Shown: piece after piece, positions 1 through 8,428 of the stretch
Numbering within the stretch: position 1 is the first letter of the stretch
Layout: the number at the start of each line of letters is the position of its first letter
Assembly (NCBI RefSeq): GCF_008520305.1
Contig: NZ_ML703257.1
Span: forward strand, 26,831 to 89,572
Length of the DNA: 62,742 bases
Direction of reading: 5' to 3'
Source of the DNA: Mesorhizobium sp. SARCC-RB16n
GTDB lineage: Bacteria; Pseudomonadota; Alphaproteobacteria; Rhizobiales; Rhizobiaceae
Program-made: the position numbers and the translations under genes
The notes under the pieces: generated by a model
The model's input: only the letters and a program-made list of their open reading frames with translations
Told to the model about the DNA's origin: nothing
The model's database searches: none

Positions 1-3
1 GCT

Positions 4-45
4 TACAGCAGGTCGGGCGAATCCTATTCGCCGCGACATGCTGTA
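4..45. repeat. Short palindromic intergenic repeat, family A copy 1
   Basis: The ends TACAGCAGGTCG and CGACATGCTGTA are inverted repeats matching at 11 of 12 positions. The element lies 12 bases beyond the stop codon of hpaH. A shorter copy in the opposite orientation lies at 46509-46544 and lacks about 6-8 internal bases. It resembles the mobile palindromic repeats common between rhizobial genes; it may also form a hairpin at the 3' end of the transcript. Confidence 0.7.
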
Positions 46-57
46 GAGTAAGAACCG

Positions 58-864
58 TCAGTCCTTGGCGAAGTGGATGCTGACGGTTCCGGAACCACCG
101 AAATCGGCGACGATCGTGTCGCCGGGTCGCGCCTCGACGGGCCGCACGAAGGACCCCGAGAGAACAACCTCGCCCGCCGCGATCGATATGCCATAGCGGG
201 CGAGCCGGTCCGCCAGCCAGGCGACGCCCATGGCCGGATGGTTGAGAACGCCGGCACCGAGCCCGGTCTCCTCGACCTCGGCATTGCGCGAGACGATGGC
301 GCCGATCCAGCGCATGTCGGCTTCATCGGGCCGCTGCGGCCGGCCGCCGATGACGATGCCGGCATTGGCGGCATTGTCTGATATCGTATCGAAGAAGGTC
401 CGCGCCTTCTTCGTCTCGGCATTGACCCGCTCGATGCGCGTGTCGAGGATTTCCATCGCCGGGGTGATGTAGTCGGTGGCGTTGAGCACGTCGAAGATTG
501 TCACGCCGGGACCTTTCAGCGGCGCCTTCATGACAAAGGCGATTTCGGCCTCGACGCGCGGCTGGATGAAGCGGCCGGCGGGAATGGTCGCGCCGTCGCT
601 GAAGAACATGTCGTCGAAGAGCACGCCCGAATCCGGCGTGTCGATGGCCAGCGCATATTGCATCGCCTTGGAGGTCAGGCCGATCTTCCAGCCTTTAGGC
701 TTCAGCCCGGAATCGATCTTGCGCGCCACCAGCGCTGCCTGGACGCGATAGGCGTCCTCCATCGTCGCTTCGGGAAAATCGAGGCTGAGCAGCCGAATCT
801 GGCGGCGCGCCCGCTCGGCTTCGAACAGGCGGTTGGCGGCGTCTTCGACTTGCTCCGGTGTCAT
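58..864 (-). CDS. hpaH: 2-oxo-hept-4-ene-1,7-dioate hydratase
   Basis: This 268-residue protein belongs to the fumarylacetoacetase-fold hydratase family. It hydrates 2-oxohept-4-ene-1,7-dioate to 4-hydroxy-2-oxoheptane-1,7-dioate in the cytoplasm, late in homoprotocatechuate meta-cleavage. Family features visible are GWKIGLTSKAMQ near residue 60, the acidic metal-site segment QPRVEAEIAFVM near residue 101-112, and GSFVRPVEARPGD near the C terminus. Length matches HpaH/HpcG. The ATG overlaps the stop of the upstream decarboxylase gene by 4 bases (ATGA), so the two are probably translationally coupled. The aldolase hpaI expected next in the pathway is not in the window and would lie to the left. 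Confidence 0.93.
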   Translation of the reverse strand: MTPEQVEDAANRLFEAERARRQIRLLSLDFPEATMEDAYRVQAALVARKIDSGLKPKGWKIGLTSKAMQYALAIDTPDSGVLFDDMFFSDGATIPAGRFIQPRVEAEIAFVMKAPLKGPGVTIFDVLNATDYITPAMEILDTRIERVNAETKKARTFFDTISDNAANAGIVIGGRPQRPDEADMRWIGAIVSRNAEVEETGLGAGVLNHPAMGVAWLADRLARYGISIAAGEVVLSGSFVRPVEARPGDTIVADFGGSGTVSIHFAKD

Positions 865-1730
865 GGCGTAGCCTCGTCGGCGACGCCATTTCGCAGCACA
901 CCGATACCGTCGGCTTCCACTTCGATCACGTCGCCCGGCTTAAGCCAGACCGGCGGCTCGAAACGGGCGCCGGCGCCGGTCGGCGTCCCGGTGACGATGA
1001 TGTCGCCCGGCACCAGCGTGGTGAAGGTCGAGATGTAGTTGATGATCTTGCGGAAGGAAAATATCATCCGGCTGGTGCGGTCTTGCTGGCGCACCTCGCC
1101 GTTGACGCGCGTGGTCAGCGCGATGTCGGCGATCTGCGCCTCGTCTGTGAACGGCACCAGCCAAGGGCCGATCGAGCCGGTACGGTCGAAATTCTTGCCT
1201 TGCGTGACGTTGAACTTGGCATGCCGCACCCAGTCGCGGATGGTGCCCTCGTTGCACAGCGACAGCGCCGCGATATGACCGAGCGCATCGGCTTCGGCGA
1301 TGCGTCGCCCGCCCTTGCCGATGACGATGACGATCTCGCCCTCGTAGTCGAGCTGTGGCGATTCCGGCGGTCGCACCAGCGGCGCGCCATGGCCGACGAA
1401 GGAACTGGCAAGGCGGATGAACAGCGAGGGGTTCGAAGGCGCTGCCTGGCCGTCCTTGTACTCCTCATTACGGTCGGGGAAATTGACGCCGACGCAGATG
1501 ATCTTTCCCGGTGAGGGAATAGGGATGTCGTAGGCAATGGCGTCGAGCGGGAAATCGGCGGCGAGGGTATCCGCCTCTTCCGCCAGCCGCCGCAAGGCGC
1601 CGGCCTCGATCACCTCGCGGAGCGTCGGCCATTGGCTGTGGCGGGCGGAGAGGTCGATGACGCCCTTGCCGGTGACCGCGCCGTAGCGCGTCTTGCCGTC
1701 GACGGTGAAGGTGGCGAGCCGGGCATTCAT
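861..1730 (-). CDS. hpaG: Fumarylacetoacetate hydrolase family protein, probable 5-oxopent-3-ene-1,2,5-tricarboxylate decarboxylase (HpaG type)
   Basis: This 289-residue FAH-domain protein probably decarboxylates 5-oxopent-3-ene-1,2,5-tricarboxylate in homoprotocatechuate degradation. An N-terminal domain of about 60 residues precedes the catalytic FAH core. The core carries ICVGVNFPDRNEE, the metal-binding LDYEGEIVIVIG segment near residue 130, and VTGTPTGAGAR toward the C terminus. Enterobacterial HpaG is a bimodular protein of about 430 residues that also isomerises; here there is a single module and the isomerase is the separate hpaF. The function rests on position between hpaD and hpaH; other FAH-family activities cannot be excluded from sequence alone. 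Confidence 0.8.
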   Translation of the reverse strand: MNARLATFTVDGKTRYGAVTGKGVIDLSARHSQWPTLREVIEAGALRRLAEEADTLAADFPLDAIAYDIPIPSPGKIICVGVNFPDRNEEYKDGQAAPSNPSLFIRLASSFVGHGAPLVRPPESPQLDYEGEIVIVIGKGGRRIAEADALGHIAALSLCNEGTIRDWVRHAKFNVTQGKNFDRTGSIGPWLVPFTDEAQIADIALTTRVNGEVRQQDRTSRMIFSFRKIINYISTFTTLVPGDIIVTGTPTGAGARFEPPVWLKPGDVIEVEADGIGVLRNGVADEATP

Positions 1731-1817
1731 GCGGCCACCCCGTCATCTGTGTTGTTCCATGCTGGCCAGGCCGGAGTTCTACGGGCGACACGGAACGCTG
1801 ACATCAAATCAAAATCC

Positions 1818-2798
1818 CTAGGGCGCCACAATCGGCGATGCCGCCAGACCCGGCTGGCGCACCTCTGCACCCGCAAAAACACTGCCTTCCTCGAACCAGC
1901 TTTTCGGCGCCGGCGCGCCCCACAGTGTCTGGCGCTGCGGGTCCTTGAGGTCCCATTTGATCGGCTCGAGGTCGGGATCGACCGTCTGGTAGTCCGAGCA
2001 ATAGATCTCGATGCGGTGATTGTCGGGGTCGCGGACATAGAGGAAGAACGCGTTGGAAATGCCGTGCCGGCCGGGTCCGCGCTCGATGTTCGGCAGATAC
2101 CCGGTCGTCGCCATCAGGTCGAGCAGATCGATGATGTTGAGCGGCGTCGGCACCCAGAAAGCGACGTGGTGCAGGCGCGGGCCGACGCCGTTGGTGAAGG
2201 CGATGTCGTGCACGCCGCCCTTGCGGTGTGTCCACGCCGCCCACAACTTTCCGCTGCCGGCATCCTCGGTGTATTCGGTCACGCGGAAGCCGAGCTCGTT
2301 GTAGAAGGCGACGGACTCATCGACGTCAGGCGAAAAGCAATTGAAGTGGTCGATGCGCAGCGGCTTCACGCCCTTGTAGAGCGCATATTTCTGGTGGATC
2401 GGGGGCAGCCGCTCCATCGTCGCGTAGAACTCCAGCGGAATGCCGTGCGGGTCACGCGTGCGGAAGGTGCGCGACTGGTAGGGCCGTTCGACCCGTTCGA
2501 CCGGCAGGCCTTTGCCCTTGAAGAAGTGCTCGGCCTTGTCGAGGTCTTCGTCGGAATACACCTTGAAGCCGAGGTCGCGCGCTTCGGCCGTGGCGGCCTT
2601 CTTCAGCACGATGCAGTGATGGCCACGCTCCTCCATGGCCCTGAGGTAGATGGCGCCCGATGTCTCGTCGGTGACCTGCAGGCCGAGCGTGTCGACATAG
2701 AAGGCGCGGGATTTCGCTAGGTCGGTCACCGCCAGTTCGACATGGCTGAGGCGCACGATGTTGAAGGCCGGGTAGAGGTTGGGCTTGGGCAAGGGCAT
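1818..2798 (-). CDS. hpaD: 3,4-dihydroxyphenylacetate 2,3-dioxygenase, type I extradiol (VOC fold)
   Basis: This 326-residue ring-cleaving dioxygenase opens homoprotocatechuate to 5-carboxymethyl-2-hydroxymuconate semialdehyde. Two VOC domain pairs are visible. The first begins LSHVELAVTDLAKSRAFY near residue 18. The second holds the metal ligands: His in LRIDHFNCF near residue 150, His in PRLHHVAFWV near residue 210, and Glu in HRIEIYCSDY near residue 263. This is the Brevibacterium/Arthrobacter HPCD type, not the LigB-type HpaD of E. coli. It is 14 bases from hpaE upstream and 87 bases from the decarboxylase gene downstream, all in one direction. Confidence 0.93.
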   Translation of the reverse strand: MPLPKPNLYPAFNIVRLSHVELAVTDLAKSRAFYVDTLGLQVTDETSGAIYLRAMEERGHHCIVLKKAATAEARDLGFKVYSDEDLDKAEHFFKGKGLPVERVERPYQSRTFRTRDPHGIPLEFYATMERLPPIHQKYALYKGVKPLRIDHFNCFSPDVDESVAFYNELGFRVTEYTEDAGSGKLWAAWTHRKGGVHDIAFTNGVGPRLHHVAFWVPTPLNIIDLLDLMATTGYLPNIERGPGRHGISNAFFLYVRDPDNHRIEIYCSDYQTVDPDLEPIKWDLKDPQRQTLWGAPAPKSWFEEGSVFAGAEVRQPGLAASPIVAP

Positions 2799-2812
2799 CT
2801 GGTTTCCTCCGG

Positions 2813-4330
2813 TCAGCCGCCGAGTTTCTGGATCGCGTGCGCTGACGTGGCAAAGGCGATGTTCTTCGTCTCCATGTAGAAATCGAAGGAATGGTCGCCG
2901 CCATCGCGGCCGATGCCGGAGTTCTTGACGCCGCCGAACGGCGTCGGCAGATGGCGTACATTCTCCGAGTTGACCCAGATCATGCCGGCATCCAGCGCAT
3001 CGGTGAAGCGGAAGGCGCGGGTGACGTCCGATGTCCAGAGATAACCGGTCAGGCCGTATTGCGTGTCGTTGGCCAGCGCCAGCGCTTCCCCCTCGTCCTC
3101 GAAGGCGATCGCGGTCAGCACCGGCCCGAAAATCTCTTCCTGGGCGATGCGCATCCTGTTGGTGGCGCCGATGAACAGCGTCGGGCTGACATAGCAGCCG
3201 CCGCCCGGGCCGGCGAACTTGCCGCCGCCGGCGGCGACCACGGCACCTTCCGATTTGCCGATCTCGATATAGGACAGCACCTTTTCCTCATGCACCGGAT
3301 GGATCAGCGGCCCGACCACGGTTCTCGGATCGAGCGGATGGCCTATTCTGATGCTCTTGGCCTTCTCCGCCACCAGCTCGGTGAACCGGTCATAGACCGA
3401 GGCTTCCACCAGCAGCCGCGACGATGAGGTGCAGCGTTCGCCGTTGAGCGAGTAGATCATGAACACCGCCGCATCCGCCGCGCGTTCCAGGTCGGCGTCG
3501 GCGAAGACGATCACCGGGTTCTTGCCGCCGAGCTCGAAATGCACGCGCTTCAGTGTGTCGGCGCCCTGTTTCATGATCATCGAGCCGGTGCGGCTTTCGC
3601 CGACGAAGCCGATCGCCTTGATATCGGGATGCTCGGTCAGCGCCTTGCCGGCATGTTCGCCCAAGCCGTTGACCAGGTTCCACACACCCTTCGGCAGGCC
3701 GGCCTCCTCGGCGATCTCGACCAGCAGCCGCGCGCTCAGCGGCGAGAATTCAGCCGGCTTATGAACCACGGTGCAGCCCGCGGCCAGCGCCGGCGCGATC
3801 TTCCAGGTCGACAGCATGAACGGCGTGTTCCAGGGCGTGATGATGCCGACTGGCCCGATCGGCACACGCGTCGTCATGTTGACCTGGCTCGTGGTCCGCA
3901 GCGTCTCGCCGTCGCGCGCTTCCGGCGCGCGGTCGGCGAAGAAGCGGAAGTTTTCGGCGCCGCGCAATGCGGCCTTGGCCATGAACTTCAGCGCCTGGCC
4001 GGTGTCCATGCACTCGACGAAGGCGATCTCCTCGGCGCGCGCCTCGATCGCATCGGCGATTTTGTGCAGCAGCTTCCTGCGCGCCTCGCCCGGCATGGCG
4101 GCCCAGGCCGGGAATGCCGCCTTGGCCGCCTTGGCCGCTCGGTCGATGTCGGCGGTGCTGCCGCGCGCGACCCTGGCCAGCGGCTGCAGATCGACCGGTG
4201 ACAGCGTCTCGAAAGTCGAGCCGTCGGCGGCAAGCACCGCTTCGCCGCCAATCTGGTTCAGCACGCCATCACGCTTGAAGCGGGCGAGGTAGGCTTCCGC
4301 CTTTTTCAGATTGCCTTCGAGGTCGGACAT
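2813..4330 (-). CDS. hpaE: 5-carboxymethyl-2-hydroxymuconate-semialdehyde dehydrogenase
   Basis: This 505-residue aldehyde dehydrogenase oxidises the ring-cleavage product of HpaD with NAD+. The ALDH signatures are in order: ITPWNTPFMLSTWKIAPAL near residue 160, the NAD-site GFVGESRTGS near residue 240, the general-base segment HFELGGKNPVIVF near residue 263, and the nucleophile segment NGERCTSSSRLL (Cys near residue 298). The C-terminal PFGGVKNSGIGRDGG is typical. The start MSDLEGNLKK lies 12 bases beyond the hpaF stop, in the same operon. Length and motif order match HpaE. Confidence 0.93.
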   Translation of the reverse strand: MSDLEGNLKKAEAYLARFKRDGVLNQIGGEAVLAADGSTFETLSPVDLQPLARVARGSTADIDRAAKAAKAAFPAWAAMPGEARRKLLHKIADAIEARAEEIAFVECMDTGQALKFMAKAALRGAENFRFFADRAPEARDGETLRTTSQVNMTTRVPIGPVGIITPWNTPFMLSTWKIAPALAAGCTVVHKPAEFSPLSARLLVEIAEEAGLPKGVWNLVNGLGEHAGKALTEHPDIKAIGFVGESRTGSMIMKQGADTLKRVHFELGGKNPVIVFADADLERAADAAVFMIYSLNGERCTSSSRLLVEASVYDRFTELVAEKAKSIRIGHPLDPRTVVGPLIHPVHEEKVLSYIEIGKSEGAVVAAGGGKFAGPGGGCYVSPTLFIGATNRMRIAQEEIFGPVLTAIAFEDEGEALALANDTQYGLTGYLWTSDVTRAFRFTDALDAGMIWVNSENVRHLPTPFGGVKNSGIGRDGGDHSFDFYMETKNIAFATSAHAIQKLGG

Positions 4331-4342
4331 GTCGGTCTTCCG

Positions 4343-4729
4343 TCACTTGCCGCGCAGCCGCGGGTGGATTGCATTCTTCTTCCAGCTCAGCACCGGATCG
4401 ATCTCCCTGATCTCCAGCGACAGGGCGAAATGCGGGTTCTCGAACAGCGTGGCCAGGTATTGGCTCACCGCAGTGAATACGGCCTCGCCGGTTTGTTTCT
4501 TGTCCTCGGCGCTGCGGCCGGTACCGATGCGAAACGACATATCGAGAAAGGCGTTTTCCGGCAGGCGATCGGCAATGGCGTAGGCGTCAGCGCGAAAAGC
4601 CCGCACCCGCACCGCGCCGGTTTCGAACAGCCCGGTGTCGAGCACCGTGCGCAACACCAGCGCGCACAATTCATTCATGTCGACCTTGGCATCGAGATTG
4701 GCCGAATACTCGATGGAGAAGTGCGGCAC
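4343..4729 (-). CDS. hpaF: 5-carboxymethyl-2-hydroxymuconate delta-isomerase
   Basis: This 128-residue protein matches the CHMI family of small trimeric isomerases related to 4-oxalocrotonate tautomerase. The start reads MPHFSIEYSANL, giving the catalytic N-terminal Pro after Met removal. It isomerises 5-carboxymethyl-2-hydroxymuconate before decarboxylation. It is the first gene of the leftward operon hpaF-E-D-G-H. A palindrome that may bind HpaR lies about 30-50 bases upstream of its start. Confidence 0.9.
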   Translation of the reverse strand: MPHFSIEYSANLDAKVDMNELCALVLRTVLDTGLFETGAVRVRAFRADAYAIADRLPENAFLDMSFRIGTGRSAEDKKQTGEAVFTAVSQYLATLFENPHFALSLEIREIDPVLSWKKNAIHPRLRGK

Positions 4730-4758
4730 CGCGTTTCGTTCCTGTTTATCGCATTGTT

Positions 4759-4778
4759 GTAGTTAACGCGTTAATTAC
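4759..4778. promoter_or_regulatory. Candidate HpaR operator upstream of hpaF
   Basis: TTAACGCGTTAA at 4763-4774 is a perfect 12-base palindrome. Including flanking GTA and TAC, 18 of 20 positions are symmetric. It lies 30-49 bases before the hpaF start in the hpaF-hpaR divergent region, where MarR-family repressors usually bind. Assignment to HpaR is inferred from position and symmetry. Confidence 0.55.
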
Positions 4779-4909
4779 ACGACGTACCCCCAAAGTCAAG
4801 TCTTGCATTGGGCTGGAGGCGACGATACGGGATGGAAAGGTCGGGTTTTGACATTGGCCCATGTGGGGTCAAGACTCGCTGACCACCGCATTATTGGGGG
4901 CGCTGCTTC

Positions 4910-5338
4910 TTGCTGCCGGAAAACACTCGTCGCTCCTTGCCGATGGCGCTGCTTCATGCCCGTGAAGCGGTAATGGGACGGTTTCGCCCGATGCTTGCCG
5001 CGCATGATGTGACCGAACAGCAATGGCGCGTGCTGCGCGTGCTGAGCGAAGCCGGCCCGGTCGAGGCGACCGAGCTTGCCGATCGCGCCTCGGTGCTGCC
5101 GCCCAGCCTGACCCGCATCATCAAGGCGCTCGAGGGGCGGAAGTTCATCACCCGCAACAAGGCGGAAGGCGACGGCCGCCGCGTCGTGCTGACCATCGCG
5201 CCGGCGGGCTCCGCGTTGATCGATGCGCTGTCGCCCGAGAGGCGTGTCATCTACGACGACATCGAGAAGCGCTTCGGCCACGAGCGGCTGGAGCAATTGC
5301 TCGATCTCCTGGAGAGCCTGATCGACGGCGAGAGCTGA
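4910..5338 (+). CDS. hpaR: MarR-family repressor of homoprotocatechuate degradation
   Basis: This 142-residue protein is a winged-helix MarR regulator. The N-terminal segment SLPMALLHAREAVMGRFRP matches the start of known HpaR proteins, as does EQQWRVLRVLSEAGPVEATELA. The recognition-helix region is LPPSLTRIIKALEGRKFITR. A TTG start at 4910 is chosen because starting at the ATG at 4943 would cut into this conserved segment. It is transcribed away from hpaF and probably represses the hpa operons until the aromatic substrate or an intermediate binds. Confidence 0.87.
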   Translation: MLPENTRRSLPMALLHAREAVMGRFRPMLAAHDVTEQQWRVLRVLSEAGPVEATELADRASVLPPSLTRIIKALEGRKFITRNKAEGDGRRVVLTIAPAGSALIDALSPERRVIYDDIEKRFGHERLEQLLDLLESLIDGES

Positions 5339-5369
5339 GCACTCGGCGGCCAGGGCCGTTCGCTACGGC

Positions 5370-5879
5370 TCAGCCGCCAAAACTGCCTAGCCGCGTTGGC
5401 TGCGTATAATTGCGGTCGACATAGAGCAGCGCCGAGCCGCCGCTGCCGTGCCGCACATCGATGACGCGGCCGATCATGACATTGTGCGTGCCGACGAGGT
5501 GCACGGTCTCGATCTCGCAATCGAAGTTGACGATCGCGTCCGACAATGCCGGCGTGCCCGAGGCCAGTGTCTGCCAGCGCGCAGCCTCGTAACGGGCTTC
5601 CATGTCCCTGGTCGCGCCGGCGAACTTTCCGGCCAGATGCAGGTGGTCATGCGTCAGCACGTTGACGCAAAAGCGGCGGTTGGCGAGGAACATCGCCGCC
5701 TGCGTCGAACGCCCGTTCATGCACACCAGCAGCGTCGGCGGCTCGTCTGAGACGCTGCACATGGCGGTGGCGGTGAAGCCGCCGCGTCCCGCCGGCCCAT
5801 CGGTGGTGATGATGTTGACCGGCGCGCAGACCCTTGCCATGGCGTCGCGGAAATCGGTCTTCGAAATCTGCGCGGCCAT
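5370..5879 (-). CDS. hpaC: 4-hydroxyphenylacetate 3-monooxygenase, flavin reductase component
   Basis: This 169-residue flavin reductase of the HpaC family supplies reduced FAD to HpaB. It shows TVITTDGPAG-type FMN/FAD-binding features (here NIITTDGPAGRGGFTATA near residue 19-36), then SVSDEPPTLLVCMN and FCVNVLTHD. The ATG at 5879 is chosen because it lies 5 bases after the hpaB stop; an upstream in-frame ATG at 5918 would overlap hpaB. It converges on hpaR with a gap of about 30 bases. Confidence 0.9.
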   Translation of the reverse strand: MAAQISKTDFRDAMARVCAPVNIITTDGPAGRGGFTATAMCSVSDEPPTLLVCMNGRSTQAAMFLANRRFCVNVLTHDHLHLAGKFAGATRDMEARYEAARWQTLASGTPALSDAIVNFDCEIETVHLVGTHNVMIGRVIDVRHGSGGSALLYVDRNYTQPTRLGSFGG

Positions 5880-5884
5880 GGCCG

Positions 5885-7429
5885 TCACCCAGCCGTCGAG
5901 CCGAGTGGCGGCAGCCACGTGTCGCCTGTCCAGCCATGCTCGTCATAGTCGGCCATGCAGGTGTCGACCAACTCTTCCATCGCCTTCAGCCTGCCGCCGC
6001 GCTCGGCGCCCTTCAGCACCTGCAGCCGCACCTCTTCCGGCGCGCCGGCATAGTTGAGCTCATAGAGCGCGTGGCGGCCGCCGAACTCGGTGCCGGTCGC
6101 GTCCCACAACAGCTTCATGATCTTGATGCGCTCGATATGGCCCATGTCGTTGGAGCCGCGCACATATTGGGCGAGGTATTTGTCGATCTCGGGGTTGTTG
6201 AAGTCGCGCACCGAAGACGGCAGATAGATCAGCCCCGAGGCGATCACCCGGCGCACCGTATCGATGACGCGCGGATAGGCCTCCGACATGAAGGTGCGGT
6301 AGGCCAGTGCCGCGTCGAGATTGGGCAGCACCGCGCCGTTCGCCCACGGGATCGGGTTGTAGGCCATGGCATTGGAGAAACTCCAGAACATGTGCCTGAG
6401 CGCGATCACTTCGCCCAGTGCCGCCTGGTTGCCGCGAAAGGCGTCGCCACCGGTGGCGCGCAGCGCCTTGGCCAGCAGCCCGGCAAGGAAGTCGAGCTTG
6501 ACGGCGAAGCGCGTGCAGCCCTGGAAACAATAGCCATGCATGAATCCCGATGCCGGATGGAAGGACAGGATTTTCTGCGCGTCGCGCAGCACCAGCACGT
6601 CCTCCCAGGGGATGAAGACGTTGTCGAGCACCAGGATCGCGTCGTTCTCGTCGAAGCGCGACGACAAGGGATAGTCGAAGGGTGCCGCCACCGTATTGGC
6701 CGTCTGCTCATAGGAGACGCGGCAGAACATCTTTATCCCTGGCGCGTTCATCGGCACGATGAACATCACCGACAGCGATGGATCCTCGGTGACCGTCGCG
6801 GAGCCCTGTGCCAGGAAATTGTAATGCGTCAACGCTGAGGACGTCGCCACCACCTTGGCGCCGGACACGAAGATGCCGGCATCCGTCTCCTTGGTGATGT
6901 GGACGAAGACGTCCTTCACCTGTTCGGCCGGCTTGTGGCGGTCGATCGGCGGGTTGACGATGGCGTGGTTCATGAACAGCACCGCTTCTTGGGCACGTTT
7001 GTGCCAGGCCAGCGCATTGTCCTTGAACGGTCCGTACCAGTCGGCATTGGCGCCAAGCGTGTTCATCAGCGCCGCCTTGTAGTCGGGCGTGCGCCCCATC
7101 CAGCCGTAGGACATGCGCGACCACTCGGCGATCGCCGTCTGCTGGGCCGCGAGTTCGCCGGAGGATTTGGCGACGCGGAAATATTTGTGGGTGTAGCCGC
7201 CCGACCCGGTGTCGGTCGGCGATGTCAGCGTCTCACGACGCTTGCCGTCATGCAGCGCATCGTACAGCCGCGCCAGCGACCGCGCCGAATTGCGCATGGC
7301 GGGGTGCGCGGTGACGTCGACTATGCGTTCGCCGTTGATATAGACCTCGCGTCCGTCGCGTAGGCTCTCCAGATATTCGGCCCCGGTAAACGGGCGCGCT
7401 TTGTCCGCGCGAAAATCTTCTGACCGCAT
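5885..7429 (-). CDS. hpaB: 4-hydroxyphenylacetate 3-monooxygenase, oxygenase component
   Basis: This 514-residue flavin-dependent hydroxylase converts 4-hydroxyphenylacetate to 3,4-dihydroxyphenylacetate, the entry reaction of the pathway. The start MRSEDFRADKARPFTGAEYL matches the family start; a longer open frame upstream is mostly arginine-rich and is not used. Visible features include SPTDTGSGGYTHKYFRVAKS and NDAILVLDNVFIPWEDV of the HpaB acyl-CoA-dehydrogenase-like fold. It is followed 5 bases later by hpaC, and its start is 92 bases from the divergent regulator gene. Confidence 0.94.
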   Translation of the reverse strand: MRSEDFRADKARPFTGAEYLESLRDGREVYINGERIVDVTAHPAMRNSARSLARLYDALHDGKRRETLTSPTDTGSGGYTHKYFRVAKSSGELAAQQTAIAEWSRMSYGWMGRTPDYKAALMNTLGANADWYGPFKDNALAWHKRAQEAVLFMNHAIVNPPIDRHKPAEQVKDVFVHITKETDAGIFVSGAKVVATSSALTHYNFLAQGSATVTEDPSLSVMFIVPMNAPGIKMFCRVSYEQTANTVAAPFDYPLSSRFDENDAILVLDNVFIPWEDVLVLRDAQKILSFHPASGFMHGYCFQGCTRFAVKLDFLAGLLAKALRATGGDAFRGNQAALGEVIALRHMFWSFSNAMAYNPIPWANGAVLPNLDAALAYRTFMSEAYPRVIDTVRRVIASGLIYLPSSVRDFNNPEIDKYLAQYVRGSNDMGHIERIKIMKLLWDATGTEFGGRHALYELNYAGAPEEVRLQVLKGAERGGRLKAMEELVDTCMADYDEHGWTGDTWLPPLGSTAG

Positions 7430-7521
7430 GATGCTCCTCCACTGGTACCGCGACACTAGCGCCTCCGCAGGGGATCGGGTATGGACGGAACGGCAAAACC
7501 GATTGGACTTTTTCCGGCACC

Positions 7522-8391
7522 ATGAGCCAGAATTCCATTCCCGATTTCTTCGTCTACGGCGAACCCGTTCGGCCGCTCGATGTCGGCTTCCTGCATGTCG
7601 AGACAGTGCTTGCACGCAGCAACATTCACCTTGGCCAGGTTGCCGCGCACAAACATCCGCAGATGGGTCAGATCACCTACTGGACCGGCGGCTCCGGCAC
7701 CTATCGCATCGAGGACAGATCCTGGGACTTTTCGGCGCCTGCCGTCAGTTTCGTGCCGAGCACTATCGTGCATGGTTTTTCGATCGGGCCAGGCACCGAC
7801 GCCATCGTGGTCTCGGTCGCCGACGATGCGCTCGCCACGCTTGCCGGCCACAGCCTGCTGCCGCTGGACCGGCCTGTCTTCGCCGACGGCCTCCCGCAAC
7901 ACGCCGCATGGCGGAGACTGGCAACGGTGCTGGACATGATCGCCGCCGAATACGCCGAGGCGCAGGCGGGCAGCGACAGGGTCCTGCCGGCGCTGATCGC
8001 CGTCGCACTTTCCCACATCGCGCGTCTCGCGCCTGCAAGAGTTGCCGCCACAGCGTCTTCCGATGCGACGCTGGCCTTTGGCTTGCGCCGGCTTGTCGAT
8101 GCCCATTTCCGCGAAAACTGGCCGGTCGACCGCTACGTCGAAGCCCTCGCCACGACGCCGCATTTGCTCGACAAGGCCGCCCACGCGGTGTTGGGCAGCG
8201 GCGTCAAGCGGGTGGTCGGCGACCGCCGGCTGCTGGAGGCCAAGCGGCTGCTGCTGTTCACCGTGCGCACGGTCGAGGACATCGCCTACGAAATCGGCTT
8301 CGACGACCCGGCCTATTTCTCACGCTTCTTCCGCGAGCGGATAGGCGAGGCCCCAGCCGCCTGGCGGCGGAGGCAGTTGCGGAACGGGTGA
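7522..8391 (+). CDS. hpaA: AraC-family activator, probable regulator of hpaBC
   Basis: This 289-residue protein has an N-terminal cupin sensor (residues about 20-110, with AAHKHPQMGQITYWTGGSG) and a C-terminal AraC DNA-binding domain. The second helix-turn-helix reads EDIAYEIGFDDPAYFSRFF. The overall plan matches HpaA/PobR regulators of aromatic hydroxylases. It is divergent from hpaB with a 92-base shared intergenic region, so it probably activates hpaBC in response to 4-hydroxyphenylacetate. The gene symbol is by position and architecture and is less certain than the family. Confidence 0.8.
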   Translation: MSQNSIPDFFVYGEPVRPLDVGFLHVETVLARSNIHLGQVAAHKHPQMGQITYWTGGSGTYRIEDRSWDFSAPAVSFVPSTIVHGFSIGPGTDAIVVSVADDALATLAGHSLLPLDRPVFADGLPQHAAWRRLATVLDMIAAEYAEAQAGSDRVLPALIAVALSHIARLAPARVAATASSDATLAFGLRRLVDAHFRENWPVDRYVEALATTPHLLDKAAHAVLGSGVKRVVGDRRLLEAKRLLLFTVRTVEDIAYEIGFDDPAYFSRFFRERIGEAPAAWRRRQLRNG

Positions 8392-8393
8392 TC

Positions 8394-8424
8394 ACCGGAT
8401 GCGGCCTTGCAGCCCGCATCCGGT
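8394..8424. terminator. Bidirectional hairpin between convergent hpaA and rtcB
   Basis: An 11-bp perfect inverted repeat (ACCGGATGCGG at 8394-8404, CCGCATCCGGT at 8414-8424) with a 9-base loop lies between the two convergent stop codons. There is no long U tract, but the position suits a shared terminator. Confidence 0.65.
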
Positions 8425-8428
8425 CGGG

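Noticed and set aside
7430-7615. Longer N terminus of HpaB
   Set aside because: The extra 62 residues are arginine-rich and unlike the family, and they would run opposite the start of the divergent regulator gene. The start at 7429 matches known HpaB proteins.
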